From Lunatimonas sp. (lineage in GTDB: Bacteria; Bacteroidota; Bacteroidia; Cytophagales; Cyclobacteriaceae), in assembly GCF_020832325.1 (NCBI RefSeq), contig NZ_JAFIEU010000042.1:124001-188000 (forward strand): a stretch of 64,000 nucleotides of DNA. The letters run 5' to 3'. Below, piece after piece: positions 55,103-63,325 of the stretch. How positions within the stretch are numbered: the first letter of the stretch is position 1; each line of letters opens with the position of its first letter. Position numbers and translations under genes: made by a program. The notes beneath the pieces are model-generated. The model ran no database searches. It saw only the letters and a program-made list of their open reading frames with translations, and had not been told where the DNA came from.

Positions 55103-56026
55103 ATGAGCACCATGAAAGCCGTAATCTGTACCCGCTATGGCGGACCCGAGGTACTGCAATTAGCGGATGTACCCAAACCCGAGGCTAAAAAGGACGAAAT
55201 CTTGGTCAAGATCAACGCAACTGCGGTCAATTCCGGTGACGTACGTGTAAGAGGCTTGGCCGTGGAAGGAATCATGAAGGTGGTTATGCGACTGGTTCTC
55301 GGCATCAGCAAACCCCGAAAACCCATCTTAGGAACCGTTTTTTCTGGCATCGTGGAAAGCACAGGACGTGACGTAGCAAACTTTAAACCCGGTGACGAGG
55401 TGTTTGGCATGACGGGTTTTCAGTTCGGAACCTATGCGGAATACATCACGGTAAAAGCGAAAGGCAATGTGCTTTCAAAACCGTCCAATGCATCCTTTGA
55501 GGAGGCGGCAGCGCTGCCTTTTGGCGGGCAAACAGCCATTTACTTCCTTGAAAAGGCCAAGTTGGCCGAGAAAGTAGCTCCTGAAATCCTCGTGTATGGT
55601 GCAACAGGCTCTGTGGGAACCGCCGCTGTTCAACTCGCTAGGCACTTGGGCGCTCGCGTTACAGCGGTGTGCAGTTCCCAAGGAATGGATCTCGCCACCC
55701 GATTGGGTGCACATCGGGTGGTTACCTACGATACGGAAGACATGAGCCAGTCCATGCCAACCTTTGACGTTGTATTCGATGCTGTTGGTAAAGCCCACAA
55801 ACCATCCTACAAGCGTCTTTTGAAAGCTGGCGGCCTGTACCTTTCGGTGGCAGGGCTAGACTACGCCTCAGAGAACATCGCTCAATTGGAGCTCTTAAAG
55901 GAGCTTTTTGAACATCACGGCTACGATGCTACCATTGATCGGACGTATCCAATGACCGAAATCGTCGCAGCCCATAGATACGTCGATTCCGGTCGTAAGA
56001 AAGGCAATGTCATCTTAACAATATGA
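55103..56026 (+). CDS. NAD(P)-dependent alcohol dehydrogenase/quinone oxidoreductase (MDR)
   Basis: 307 residues of the medium-chain dehydrogenase/reductase type. GROES-like fold at about 1-125 (KAVICTRYGGPEVLQLADVP, GTVFSGIVESTGRDV, FKPGDEVFGM). The Rossmann part has ILVYGATGSVGTAAVQLARHLGA (nucleotide motif). The zinc-ligand cysteines are missing, so it is the zinc-free quinone oxidoreductase kind. A start at 55112 (MKAVICT) is equally possible. Role could be quinone detoxification or general reduction. Confidence 0.9.
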   Translation: MSTMKAVICTRYGGPEVLQLADVPKPEAKKDEILVKINATAVNSGDVRVRGLAVEGIMKVVMRLVLGISKPRKPILGTVFSGIVESTGRDVANFKPGDEVFGMTGFQFGTYAEYITVKAKGNVLSKPSNASFEEAAALPFGGQTAIYFLEKAKLAEKVAPEILVYGATGSVGTAAVQLARHLGARVTAVCSSQGMDLATRLGAHRVVTYDTEDMSQSMPTFDVVFDAVGKAHKPSYKRLLKAGGLYLSVAGLDYASENIAQLELLKELFEHHGYDATIDRTYPMTEIVAAHRYVDSGRKKGNVILTI

Positions 56027-56192
56027 TCTATCGGCTAGTATCCGCCAGCAGCCGATGCGTTTTCTGGGCGCAGGCGCCCATACTACCCTTGAGCAAACCA
56101 ACCGGAAATCTCTGAAGTTAGTTAGCCCTCTTCTGGATAACTCGGTTTTATCAAAAATTGCCATTGGAACCATTTTAGAAAATAATATGATG

Positions 56193-56200
56193 TATATTTG
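56193..56200 (+). promoter_or_regulatory. Promoter -7 box before the DsrE gene
   Basis: TATATTTG, 16 bases before the ATG at 56217. It matches the TAnnTTTG consensus. The -33 part is unclear. Confidence 0.5.
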
Positions 56201-56216
56201 ACTTAACAGATACAAC

Positions 56217-56645
56217 ATGAATCCATACGTTAGACTATTCTTTTTTGCGCTAGTTTTAGGGATACCCCTCACGCTAAGTGCGCAAATCGTAGACCAAGAG
56301 GTACATCGGGTCGTCTTTCAGGTAACTAAAGGAGAGGCCTCCGATCAGGAACAGGTGATCGGTCAACTCAACAACATTCTGCGCGCATTGCCAAACGCAC
56401 AAATTGAAGTAGTCTGCCACGGAACCTCCCTGCCGCTCGTGTTGCGCGAAAAAAGTCTTGTAGCAGAGGGTATCACCGATATGCTTTCCAGGGGAGTAGC
56501 GTTTGTAGCGTGCGAAAATACCATGCGCCGGGCCAACGCTACCAAAGAAGACCTAATTGAGGGGGTACATACAGTGCCTTCCGGCCTAGCAGAAATCATC
56601 CTACGCCAGGAACAAGGATGGGCGTATATCAAAGCCGGAAACTGA
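56217..56645 (+). CDS. Secreted DsrE/DsrF-like protein
   Basis: 142 residues with signal peptide (ending LSAQ). DsrE-type fold: HRVVFQVTKGEASDQEQVIGQL, AQIEVVCHGTSLPLVL and GVAFVACENTMRRANA. The cysteine in FVACENT is at the position often used for sulfur transfer. It is secreted, unlike the cytosolic DsrEFH complex. Together with the thiosulfate-dehydrogenase-like cytochrome nearby it may handle reduced sulfur in the periplasm; this is inference. Confidence 0.82.
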   Translation: MNPYVRLFFFALVLGIPLTLSAQIVDQEVHRVVFQVTKGEASDQEQVIGQLNNILRALPNAQIEVVCHGTSLPLVLREKSLVAEGITDMLSRGVAFVACENTMRRANATKEDLIEGVHTVPSGLAEIILRQEQGWAYIKAGN

Positions 56646-56742
56646 GATCTCAGCCGTTTCTGTCAGCGTTCCGATTAGTTCGAATTAGTTCTTCTGCTAT
56701 CTCTTGCAGGTTGTTCAAGGGGATTTTCTCTTAAGTGAACAA

Positions 56743-58116
56743 CTAGGGGTACTGAATTGTATAATTCATGATCAAATTCAGATGCATTAAGTTTACTTTG
56801 TTGTAGACCCACTGTGGACGCATTTCACCAGATTTCAGGTTTACTTTGCTCATGAGAATGAGGTGAAAATCCATCCCTTTGCCCCAATTTTTGGGAGTAT
56901 ATCTTCCGCCTAGATTCGCTTGCGCATAAGACGGAAACGCATACTTATTTACCTCGGTATTCCCTGGATCGGGTAGGAAATGTAATCCGCTAAACCCATA
57001 TATCTGTAGGCCCTTGTCGGGAACATTACGTTGATAGTAAGCTGTGAAGGCATTTACATCCGAAAAACCCTCGTTTCGCTCTCTCGGAATAAAAGTAAAA
57101 AAGGGGTCTTTGCCCCACTCCCGCGGATGTAAAAACCTACCTCTTCCATCGATTCGTGAATAATTCAGCCACCAAGTAGTACGCTTCGATTTAATCCCAA
57201 CCCTGCTTCCAATCACAAAATTGAAATCATCCGGATTCTTATACCTCTTGGTGGGATCAGGATTTCCGCCCTCGCCCACACCGTGTTGTGAGGTAAACTG
57301 AAAACCTGCCACCAGCCGCTGATTAGTTGCCAATTGCCATTCCTTGAGCACTTGTAGGAATGCCGTACTCGAAATATTGTCTACATAGGTATGGTTCAGT
57401 TGTAGCTGTACATCCGCATCGTTTTGGTGGATCCAATCGATCACCGTCACAAACCTACTTTCTGTATTTCCTTGGTAATTGGATGGACCTCCAAACTCTC
57501 CTTGACCCACAGGATATACCCCAACAGTCTCGCCTACCTGAAACCATCCGGAAGTTGAACGAGGGCTTATCTTACCGATATACTGGGCGGAAAGCGTATT
57601 CGATTTGCCTGGCGTCACGTTCACGCGGACACCTTCTACAAAGGTCGGGGAAAGGCGTCCATCCTGAGGATTCAAAAAGGGTGTATTGATATCCATTCGC
57701 CCCGCTACCACATCAAAACGTTCAGATCGGTACCTCAACTGAAGCTCCTCTATCTTGCCAAATAGTCTGTCGGAAGGATTGTTCACATCAAAAAGGCCTA
57801 CCTCGTAGCGGTTAACGTTGTTCGTGACAGGATCGGGAGCAGATAAATCCGAACTCCAAAGATTCCCAAACACCGTATACCTTCCCACCAACGAGAACCC
57901 ATGCAATTCCCGGGTAGTAAGTCGCAGGAAAGCACTCTGCCCCAACGCAAAATCTGATTTGAAATCCTCCCAGTATCCCGTAGACATCCAATAGGAACGT
58001 AGTCCGAGGGTGCCTTTTATAGCGTGTTGAGGTTTATGTGCTAGCGAGTCAGCCTCTTGTGCATAGCCACCGACAATCGCGAATAAAAATAAAAATAACG
58101 GTAATAACAGTCTCAT
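56743..58116 (-). CDS. OprD-family outer-membrane porin
   Basis: 457 residues with signal peptide (VGGYAQEADS). A beta-barrel composition, with phrases such as ELQLRYRSERFDVVAGRMDINTPF, DGRLSPTFVEGVRV and a C-terminal aromatic ending typical of barrels. The layout is that of the OprD family as found in Bacteroidota. Its start overlaps the cytochrome stop by 4 bases (ATGA), so it is coupled to it. It would let small organic acids or ions through; the exact solute is unknown. Confidence 0.82.
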   Translation of the reverse strand: MRLLLPLFLFLFAIVGGYAQEADSLAHKPQHAIKGTLGLRSYWMSTGYWEDFKSDFALGQSAFLRLTTRELHGFSLVGRYTVFGNLWSSDLSAPDPVTNNVNRYEVGLFDVNNPSDRLFGKIEELQLRYRSERFDVVAGRMDINTPFLNPQDGRLSPTFVEGVRVNVTPGKSNTLSAQYIGKISPRSTSGWFQVGETVGVYPVGQGEFGGPSNYQGNTESRFVTVIDWIHQNDADVQLQLNHTYVDNISSTAFLQVLKEWQLATNQRLVAGFQFTSQHGVGEGGNPDPTKRYKNPDDFNFVIGSRVGIKSKRTTWWLNYSRIDGRGRFLHPREWGKDPFFTFIPRERNEGFSDVNAFTAYYQRNVPDKGLQIYGFSGLHFLPDPGNTEVNKYAFPSYAQANLGGRYTPKNWGKGMDFHLILMSKVNLKSGEMRPQWVYNKVNLMHLNLIMNYTIQYP

Positions 58117-59177
58117 TTTGTCGGGTTTTCTCGGAAAGCAATGATTGGCTTGAAGGGACCAAACTTGTGCTGCTCGGCACTGAATTCATCGGAAAACGGC
58201 CCGAACGGATGATCCACTGGCTTCTTCGATATATCGGGCCAATCCCTAGATAGATCCTTTTCAGGCCTAGTCATCGAATTCACATAGGCCGCTACGTCCC
58301 AAGCCTGCTCGTCGGTAAGCATGGGTCGCTCAAACGTTGCCCCCAATGGCATATTGGTCTTCACATAGCCGGCGAACCTAGACATCCGATATAGGCCAGC
58401 ACCATTGTTATAGCTTTGGGCTCCCCACAAGGGGGGATAAACATAACCGGTTTGATCAGGTTTCATCATCCCCTTACCATCCTCCATGTGGCAGCTTTGA
58501 CACAATTGCGCATAAACCACCTGGCCTCCTACAGGATCAGCAGCTCTTTCCAACAACGGAACCTCGTAGATGCCTGATCCATGAGGAATTTCTCCTTTAG
58601 GAACGTCCTTGCCCAGCCATTGCATGTAGGCGACCATGGCCAGCATTTCATTGCTTTTCTCGTCAAGGGGCTGCCCGTTCAGACTGCGTTCGAAGCAATC
58701 ATTAATCCTTTTGGGGATATCTTCCATTTGACCCGACCGACCTCTCAGCTTGGGATAGGTAGAAAATACCGCCCCATAATTATTTCCCAGAGGAGCTGTT
58801 CCTGCATCCAAGTGACAGTTCTGACAATCCATTCCATTCGAAATTTTCAGGACCTTGCCATTTGGCCCTAGGTGCTCGGAGGTATTTACAATCAGTTCTC
58901 TGCCGTAGGCAATCAAGCTGGCATTTGGCTCATTCTCCAATGTAGCCCAATCCGGTGCTCTCCATAGACCCTCGTTTGGAATTACCCCACGGTAAGTATT
59001 TGCCACCGACGTTGCTTTTTCTGCGCTTGGTGCCATTTGGGCGGAAATTGGTGAAGGGGCATCCTGAAAAGAAACGACCAGTGATGCTATGAGGATAAGA
59101 ACCAATAAGGCGATGGAAACCAACAACCCCACCACCAAGGCAGAAACCTTTACAATAAGTTGATATGCATCTTTCAT
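58113..59177 (-). CDS. TsdA-like dihaem c-type cytochrome (thiosulfate dehydrogenase type)
   Basis: 354 residues with an N-terminal membrane anchor (about 9-38). Two haem sites: CQNCH at 118-122 and CQSCH at 226-230. Family phrases of TsdA: NCHLDAGTAPLGN, then RINDCFERSLNGQPL, and the second half with LWGAQSYNNGAGLYRMSRFAGYV and NMPLGATF. TsdA joins two thiosulfate to tetrathionate. The ligands of the haem irons cannot be verified without a model, so a thiosulfate role is likely but not proven. The start codon abuts a dispersed peptide-coding repeat that ends 4 bases before it. Forms an operon with the porin gene. Confidence 0.82.
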   Translation of the reverse strand: MKDAYQLIVKVSALVVGLLVSIALLVLILIASLVVSFQDAPSPISAQMAPSAEKATSVANTYRGVIPNEGLWRAPDWATLENEPNASLIAYGRELIVNTSEHLGPNGKVLKISNGMDCQNCHLDAGTAPLGNNYGAVFSTYPKLRGRSGQMEDIPKRINDCFERSLNGQPLDEKSNEMLAMVAYMQWLGKDVPKGEIPHGSGIYEVPLLERAADPVGGQVVYAQLCQSCHMEDGKGMMKPDQTGYVYPPLWGAQSYNNGAGLYRMSRFAGYVKTNMPLGATFERPMLTDEQAWDVAAYVNSMTRPEKDLSRDWPDISKKPVDHPFGPFSDEFSAEQHKFGPFKPIIAFRENPTK

Positions 59178-59274
59178 GTGTCTATAATTGTTTTTCAGCG
59201 GTCACATGGAATCTCGCACGTATTACCATCGTTCCTCCGTGTGTCGCTTGCGTCGTGCTCAATTTCATGTGTCA
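59172..59274 (-). repeat. Dispersed peptide-coding repeat before the cytochrome gene
   Basis: The minus-strand unit encodes 28 residues (59182-59268, start MKLSTTQATHGGTM, core ARFHVT). Its stop TAG is followed by ACAC and the ATG of the cytochrome gene. It shares the body of the copies at 26176-26362 at more than three-quarters of positions. The unit ends outward in a GACAC before its own ATG, just as in the tandem pair. Confidence 0.75.
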
Positions 59275-59728
59275 ATCCATTGAATGTTAAAAGGCCAAAA
59301 CTCCATCCGATGTATCGGGAGAGGCTTTAACGGTTTTTTTAGCTGCTTCTACCACGGCGCATAAACCCCGCGCCAATCGACTTCAGGCAACCACAAATCC
59401 CCAGAGCTATTCTGGCCAGTATACAAAGTTGGGCCAACTGACAGGTTAAATGCTGTGATGAATATCACAGGAGGGATGTAAAAGCTACTAGAACTAGTGA
59501 GTTGTCACTAGCATCGTAAGAATGCGATCTGTATGTGGATGTTTTCAAATCGCTAATGGAGCGAAGGGTAAAAAACCAATACCCCAAAAAAAGAACTTTT
59601 TGGCTGCCAACCTTTGAATTTATATAGAAAACCCATCCGTTGATATGTGCTTATACACAGGTAAATGAAGTTTTCCCGTTTAATTACAGTAGTACTTACA
59701 ACCCAAACAATCCCTCACCAACAAGCCC
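59275..59728. other. Non-coding stretch with two palindromes
   Basis: No gene seen. It holds the CRP-like palindrome (59453-59470) and the CTAGTGA-TCACTAG repeat (59494-59511). A small CCGAT-GT-ATCGG hairpin is around 59299. Confidence 0.4.
59453..59470. promoter_or_regulatory. CRP-like palindrome TGTGA-N6-TCACA
   Basis: CTGTGAT-GAAT-ATCACAG, a perfect 7-base inverted repeat in the classic CRP/FNR half-site form. It lies between the cytochrome/porin operon and the Crp/Fnr-type gene at 60256-60840. Binding is inferred. Confidence 0.5.
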
Positions 59729-60187
59729 CTAAAATACCAACTCTCCACCCTGCTCAACCCGGTGCTTTAGGGAGCGATTCATGGATTCAAATCCGGCCAG
59801 AATTTCGGTATCCAGCTTTTTTGCCATCAAACCAACCAATAAGCCCCTGAATTTTTCGCGGTGGACAAACACGCTGCTACCGTCACCGTTTTCTTTGAGT
59901 TGAAAAATATGCTCTCCATCAAAAATCCCGGGGAAAAACATGCGCCCCAGCCAGCGAAATTCCCGCTCCTCATCAAAAACCAACACAGTGGGCTTAAAGG
60001 TCATGGGCCTGCTGCCTTGAGGACCTAAAACTACGTTGATTCGGTTTCCCTTCTCCACCTCTCCAGTGATGGATCGGACAAACGGGTTCCATTGCCCGTA
60101 ACTTTCAAAATCAGTCAGTACCTGCCATACCTTTTCCCTGCTCGCATTGATGTGGATTTGCGTGTTTATTTCCTTTTGCATGATCAT
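59729..60187 (-). CDS. SRPBCC (START-like) family protein
   Basis: 152 residues. The start KEINTQIHINASREKVWQVL, then DFESYGQWNPFVRSITG and EFRWLGRMFFPGIFDGEHIF are typical of the polyketide-cyclase/AHSA1-type SRPBCC fold, a small-molecule binding barrel. No catalytic residues are fixed in this group. It is 68 bases downstream of the Crp/Fnr gene and might be cotranscribed. Confidence 0.85.
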   Translation of the reverse strand: MIMQKEINTQIHINASREKVWQVLTDFESYGQWNPFVRSITGEVEKGNRINVVLGPQGSRPMTFKPTVLVFDEEREFRWLGRMFFPGIFDGEHIFQLKENGDGSSVFVHREKFRGLLVGLMAKKLDTEILAGFESMNRSLKHRVEQGGELVF

Positions 60188-60255
60188 AAATCGTTTTACG
60201 TTTTGAATAGATTATGAAGCAAAGGTAGCCGGGCACAGGATGCCGTCTCTTGATA

Positions 60256-60840
60256 TTAATCAAGAACTTTAGGAAGCTGTTTATTTCGAATACGGCTGAG
60301 AGTCTCAGGCGTCATCCCTAGCATAGAAGCAATGTACTGCAAGGGTACTTGATTGAAAAGCGCCGGGTGTTGTTTAAAAAAATCCTGATACCGCTCCTCT
60401 GCTGATTTGGAAAGGTGGTTGTAGACGCGGTTTTCGAGGATGGCGAAACACTTGATAATAAACAGCTTCTCCAATTCATGCCACCTCGGCACAAGGTTGA
60501 CGATATGCTGATAGTCCGACCTACTGATACTATAAAGTTCTACATCGGAAAGTGCCTGCATACTCCACCGTGATGTGCCTCCGAACATAAAACTGGAGAT
60601 TTCGGTCAAAAAATACCCGGGCGTGGAAATCCATTGGGTGATTTCTTTGCCGTCATCCTGGGCATAGATGCGGATGATGCCTGCCTTGATAAACGCTAGC
60701 TGATGGGCAGGTTGCCCCTGCTTCATAAGGAACTCTCCTTTGAGTAATCGTTCCGCAGCAAATTTATTGCATACTGCTTTTAGTTCCTCCTGTTTAAGGA
60801 CACCAAAATATTCCTGAATATAGTACGCAAGACTCTCCAT
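60256..60840 (-). CDS. Crp/Fnr-type transcriptional regulator
   Basis: 194 residues. The cyclic-nucleotide-binding fold (about 15-130) has LKGEFLMKQGQPAHQLAFIKAGIIRIY. The C-terminal helix-turn-helix is VPLQYIASMLGMTPETLSRIRN. There are no CxxC cysteines for an FeS cluster, so it is not an oxygen-type FNR. The family is broad; it could respond to cAMP-like or redox signals. A CRP-type palindrome lies about 780 bases away toward the cytochrome operon. Confidence 0.88.
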   Translation of the reverse strand: MESLAYYIQEYFGVLKQEELKAVCNKFAAERLLKGEFLMKQGQPAHQLAFIKAGIIRIYAQDDGKEITQWISTPGYFLTEISSFMFGGTSRWSMQALSDVELYSISRSDYQHIVNLVPRWHELEKLFIIKCFAILENRVYNHLSKSAEERYQDFFKQHPALFNQVPLQYIASMLGMTPETLSRIRNKQLPKVLD

Positions 60841-60945
60841 GTACAGGTAAATTAACCAATCTTAATCTATAGGCACAATGAAATCAGAAATTATTTCAGT
60901 GCGCGCCCAAGCTGTCTGGCATACCACTACCAAACTCAGGGGACG

Positions 60946-61506
60946 TTAAGACGTTCGTTCATTTTCTATAATCCACTTTGCCGATACAAAAGCCGCGACC
61001 AACCAACCGATAAGCAAATTAACGCCGGCACCCACTGCATAAATTGCGGGTAGAGCCCACCAATTCAGCATTTGCCCATAAATGCCCACAAACGCTAAAA
61101 GCCCCGCAAGACCAACAATAACGAGCTGCTCGGAAAGTCGAAAAACGGATATCCTTCTCAATAGTATATTCAAAAAAATCGCTACCAACAGCTGTGTAAT
61201 CACTTCCCAAATAAAGTAACCCATCGGATCGTAGTTGTCAAGTGGAGCAGTAATGATCCAGGAAAACGTTTTATCCGTGCTAAGAGTGGAAATTTTCCCA
61301 CGCATTACCTCGTCAAACTTGGCGGTGGTCAAGCTACTTGGCTCCATCTCAATGAGATTGGAAACCTGAAAACCATCCGTGTTCGCTTCGCTTTGTACAG
61401 AAATCGTCTGCGTGCTGGGAACGCCCCACGGAAAAAGCTGAGTTAGCCCACTCCATATAAACAGAATAGCCGTCATGGCGAGGGAGGATAGTATAAATTT
61501 CTTCAT
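60946..61506 (-). CDS. Membrane protein, unknown function
   Basis: 186 residues. A first hydrophobic segment (about 5-24) is followed by an extracytoplasmic domain (about 30-95), then three further hydrophobic segments (about 98-115, 125-143 and 150-172). No motif is recognised. It starts with MKKFILSSLAMTAILFIW and may be a small integral protein with a sensor-like loop. Alone in its unit. Confidence 0.55.
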   Translation of the reverse strand: MKKFILSSLAMTAILFIWSGLTQLFPWGVPSTQTISVQSEANTDGFQVSNLIEMEPSSLTTAKFDEVMRGKISTLSTDKTFSWIITAPLDNYDPMGYFIWEVITQLLVAIFLNILLRRISVFRLSEQLVIVGLAGLLAFVGIYGQMLNWWALPAIYAVGAGVNLLIGWLVAAFVSAKWIIENERTS

Positions 61507-61684
61507 CGCTTTAAATTTAACAGGTACCTATGTGGCTATAAATTTAAAAATCAACAGGAATTGAAAAACATACTAGTCCGTTTTTTTCCCTTAATAGCTT
61601 AAAGACCAGCATGAAAGACTGAATATTCGACGGTAAACCAAAATAGCAAACCAGTCGCTTGACACCAAAAAATCCGACTTTTTT
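61507..61684. other. Intergenic stretch, no gene
   Basis: Nothing coding is seen between the membrane protein gene and the nqrB remnant; it is AT-rich. Confidence 0.35.
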
Positions 61685-61822
61685 TCAACGTGTGGCTATT
61701 GCCCTGCTCAGCCTTCTTCTCTTGTGACGCTTAACGACATAATAATCTATCAAAGGCGCAAAAACGTTCATGAACAAAACTGCCAGCATCACGCCTTCCG
61801 GGTAGGCTGGGTTAACTACCCT
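61685..61822 (-). pseudogene. nqrB: Remnant of nqrB (Na+-NADH:quinone oxidoreductase subunit B)
   Basis: Read on the minus strand, 45 codons with a natural stop (61685-61687) give [20 protein letters not shown] followed by LIDYYVV and a basic tail KRHKRRR. This is the conserved C-terminus of NqrB (RnfD-like), in the last membrane helix and tail. The rest of the gene is missing; the frame is closed by a TGA just upstream. The YdeI-like gene lies where the body of nqrB should be. So a deletion or an insertion removed the Na+-pumping gene at this spot. Confidence 0.8.
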
Positions 61823-62393
61823 TCAACTTCTCCCCGTTGGCCGAAAGATGGGCAATCTGCTGCACTCTGGAAGCTCTTGTCTTCGCTGTTTTGGCCAGCT
61901 TTATCCACCTCAGCACAAAGCGTTTGCTTGAATCATTGATGGCATGAAAGAAGTCTTCCGCACCCGCTGTTTTTTGAAGAGCTTCCAATAGATCTTTAGG
62001 TACAATCAGATTATCCACATCGTCCATAAAATCCCACAGGCCAGCTTGCTTGGATAATGCGATAGATCGATAGCCCGCTTCTTGCATTTTGCCTTCTTGG
62101 ATCAGCTTTGCCGCCCGCTCTTTGTAGGTTTTTGCCCAGTGCTCCACTTTTCGAGGAGATATCAATTGCATGGTTCGCTGATCATCCAGTTTTCGTCTGA
62201 TGCCATCGACCCATCCGAAGCAAAGAAGTTCGTCCAGTACGTCTGAGGTTGAAAGGTATTTGTCCGGCATGGACTTCTTAAATGTCACCAACCAGACACT
62301 TTCCGGCTGTTGATGATGGCTCTCCAACCAATTTCTTAATTCCTGTTTGGAGGAGACTTCTACTTTTTGAAAATTCACGGTTTGTACCATCAC
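61812..62393 (-). CDS. YdeI/OmdA-type (bacteriocin-protection) family protein
   Basis: 193 residues. Family phrases: [54 protein letters not shown] and [17 protein letters not shown]. The C-terminal [30 protein letters not shown] is the DUF1801-like/OmdA end. Members are stress-related cytosolic proteins with unclear biochemistry. The stop overlaps the nqrB remnant, so this gene probably came in where nqrB was lost. Confidence 0.85.
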   Translation of the reverse strand: MMVQTVNFQKVEVSSKQELRNWLESHHQQPESVWLVTFKKSMPDKYLSTSDVLDELLCFGWVDGIRRKLDDQRTMQLISPRKVEHWAKTYKERAAKLIQEGKMQEAGYRSIALSKQAGLWDFMDDVDNLIVPKDLLEALQKTAGAEDFFHAINDSSKRFVLRWIKLAKTAKTRASRVQQIAHLSANGEKLKGS

Positions 62394-62477
62394 TAAAAAG
62401 AATCATCAATTCCCCTCTCAAAACGCTAAAAGAGATTGCCTGTTTTTTATTTTGAATATAATTTGTAAATATTTTGT

Positions 62478-62518
62478 TTTATTGAACAACGTTCATTATG
62501 TTTGTGGTGTTCAATAAA
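62478..62518. promoter_or_regulatory. TetR-gene operator region, long inverted repeat
   Basis: TTTATTGAAC (62478-62487) and GTTCAATAAA (62509-62518) are a perfect 10-base inverted repeat over 21 bases. Inside it lies TGAACAACGTTCA (62483-62495), a shorter palindrome. It is right before the TetR start at 62526. Autorepression is inferred. Confidence 0.55.
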
Positions 62519-62525
62519 GGATTCC

Positions 62526-63143
62526 ATGGGGACAGCAGAGCGTAAAGCAAAAGAAAAGGAAGAACTGAAAGCACGGATATTGGGTGCTGCAAAAAAGCTT
62601 TTTGCAGAGAAAGGGATCGAACAAACCACCATCAGGAGTATTGCGAAAGAAATCGAATACAGCGTAGGTACAGTCTATGTGTATTATAAAGACAAAACCG
62701 AAATCCTTCATGACCTGCATCAACAGGGCTTTGCACAGTTGGGTGGAGAATTCCGAGCCTTGTTTCATGTGTCAGATCCCATGGAACGTTTAAAGGCCCT
62801 GGGAAGAATTTATATGAAATTTGCTCTTGAAAACACCCAAATGTATGACCTGATGTTCAACATGAAGGCTCCGATGGAGTTTATCAAAGCAAATGAAGAT
62901 CACCATTGGAAAGAAGGAAATGCAACGTTTGACGCACTGAGGAAGACCGTTCAGGAATGTCTTGACCACGGATACTTCAAAGGCCATCAGTTGGAACCCC
63001 TCTCTTTTGCCATTTGGGGTAGTGTACACGGCATGTGCTCTCTATATATACGAGACCGCGTGAAAGCTGCCACCGGGCAGGAACCAGATCAGTTGATGAA
63101 CAGCGCTTATGAAGACTTGATGTTCATGTTCAGTAGAAAATAG
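62526..63143 (+). CDS. TetR-family transcriptional regulator
   Basis: 205 residues from MGTAERKAKEKEELKARIL; an ATG at 62502 lies in the operator and is less likely. The helix-turn-helix has TTIRSIAKEIEYSVGTVYVYYKDK, the TetR/AcrR type. The C-terminal ligand domain is helical (about 75-200). Palindromes of form TGAAC-N3-GTTCA lie before the gene and after it (63161-63175), the latter upstream of the truncated tolC. So it probably controlled an efflux operon that included that tolC. Ligand unknown. Confidence 0.88.
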   Translation: MGTAERKAKEKEELKARILGAAKKLFAEKGIEQTTIRSIAKEIEYSVGTVYVYYKDKTEILHDLHQQGFAQLGGEFRALFHVSDPMERLKALGRIYMKFALENTQMYDLMFNMKAPMEFIKANEDHHWKEGNATFDALRKTVQECLDHGYFKGHQLEPLSFAIWGSVHGMCSLYIRDRVKAATGQEPDQLMNSAYEDLMFMFSRK

Positions 63144-63160
63144 TTTTTTTTGCCCTATTT

Positions 63161-63175
63161 ATGAACATTGTTCAT
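63161..63175. promoter_or_regulatory. Second TetR-type operator before the tolC remnant
   Basis: ATGAACATTGTTCAT, a perfect 6-base inverted repeat around ATT, matching the TGAAC-N3-GTTCA site before the TetR gene. Confidence 0.5.
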
Positions 63176-63190
63176 ATTTAAACAGTATTC

Positions 63191-63325
63191 AATTATGAAA
63201 TCGAGCATGACGCAGCCGTCACATACTGGGATGCCCCGATGGCTATCGGGTGAAACCATGCGAGATTCCATCCCGATAAACCGGGACAAGTTGTGACCAT
63301 TGAAAAATCAATTATAGACACATGA
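63191..63325 (+). repeat. Dispersed peptide-coding repeat with hairpin insertions
   Basis: It starts CAATTATGAAATCGAGC and ends TCAATTATAGACACATGAAA at the tolC-like start codon (63322). Compared with the 26 kb copies it has extra CCCGATGGCTATCGGG and CCCGATAAACCGGG hairpins, which shift the peptide frame (33 residues, to a TGA before the conserved end). Confidence 0.7.

Noticed and set aside
56030-56125. Frame starting at the end of the quinone-oxidoreductase gene
   Set aside because: Short, without family resemblance or start context; looks like chance.
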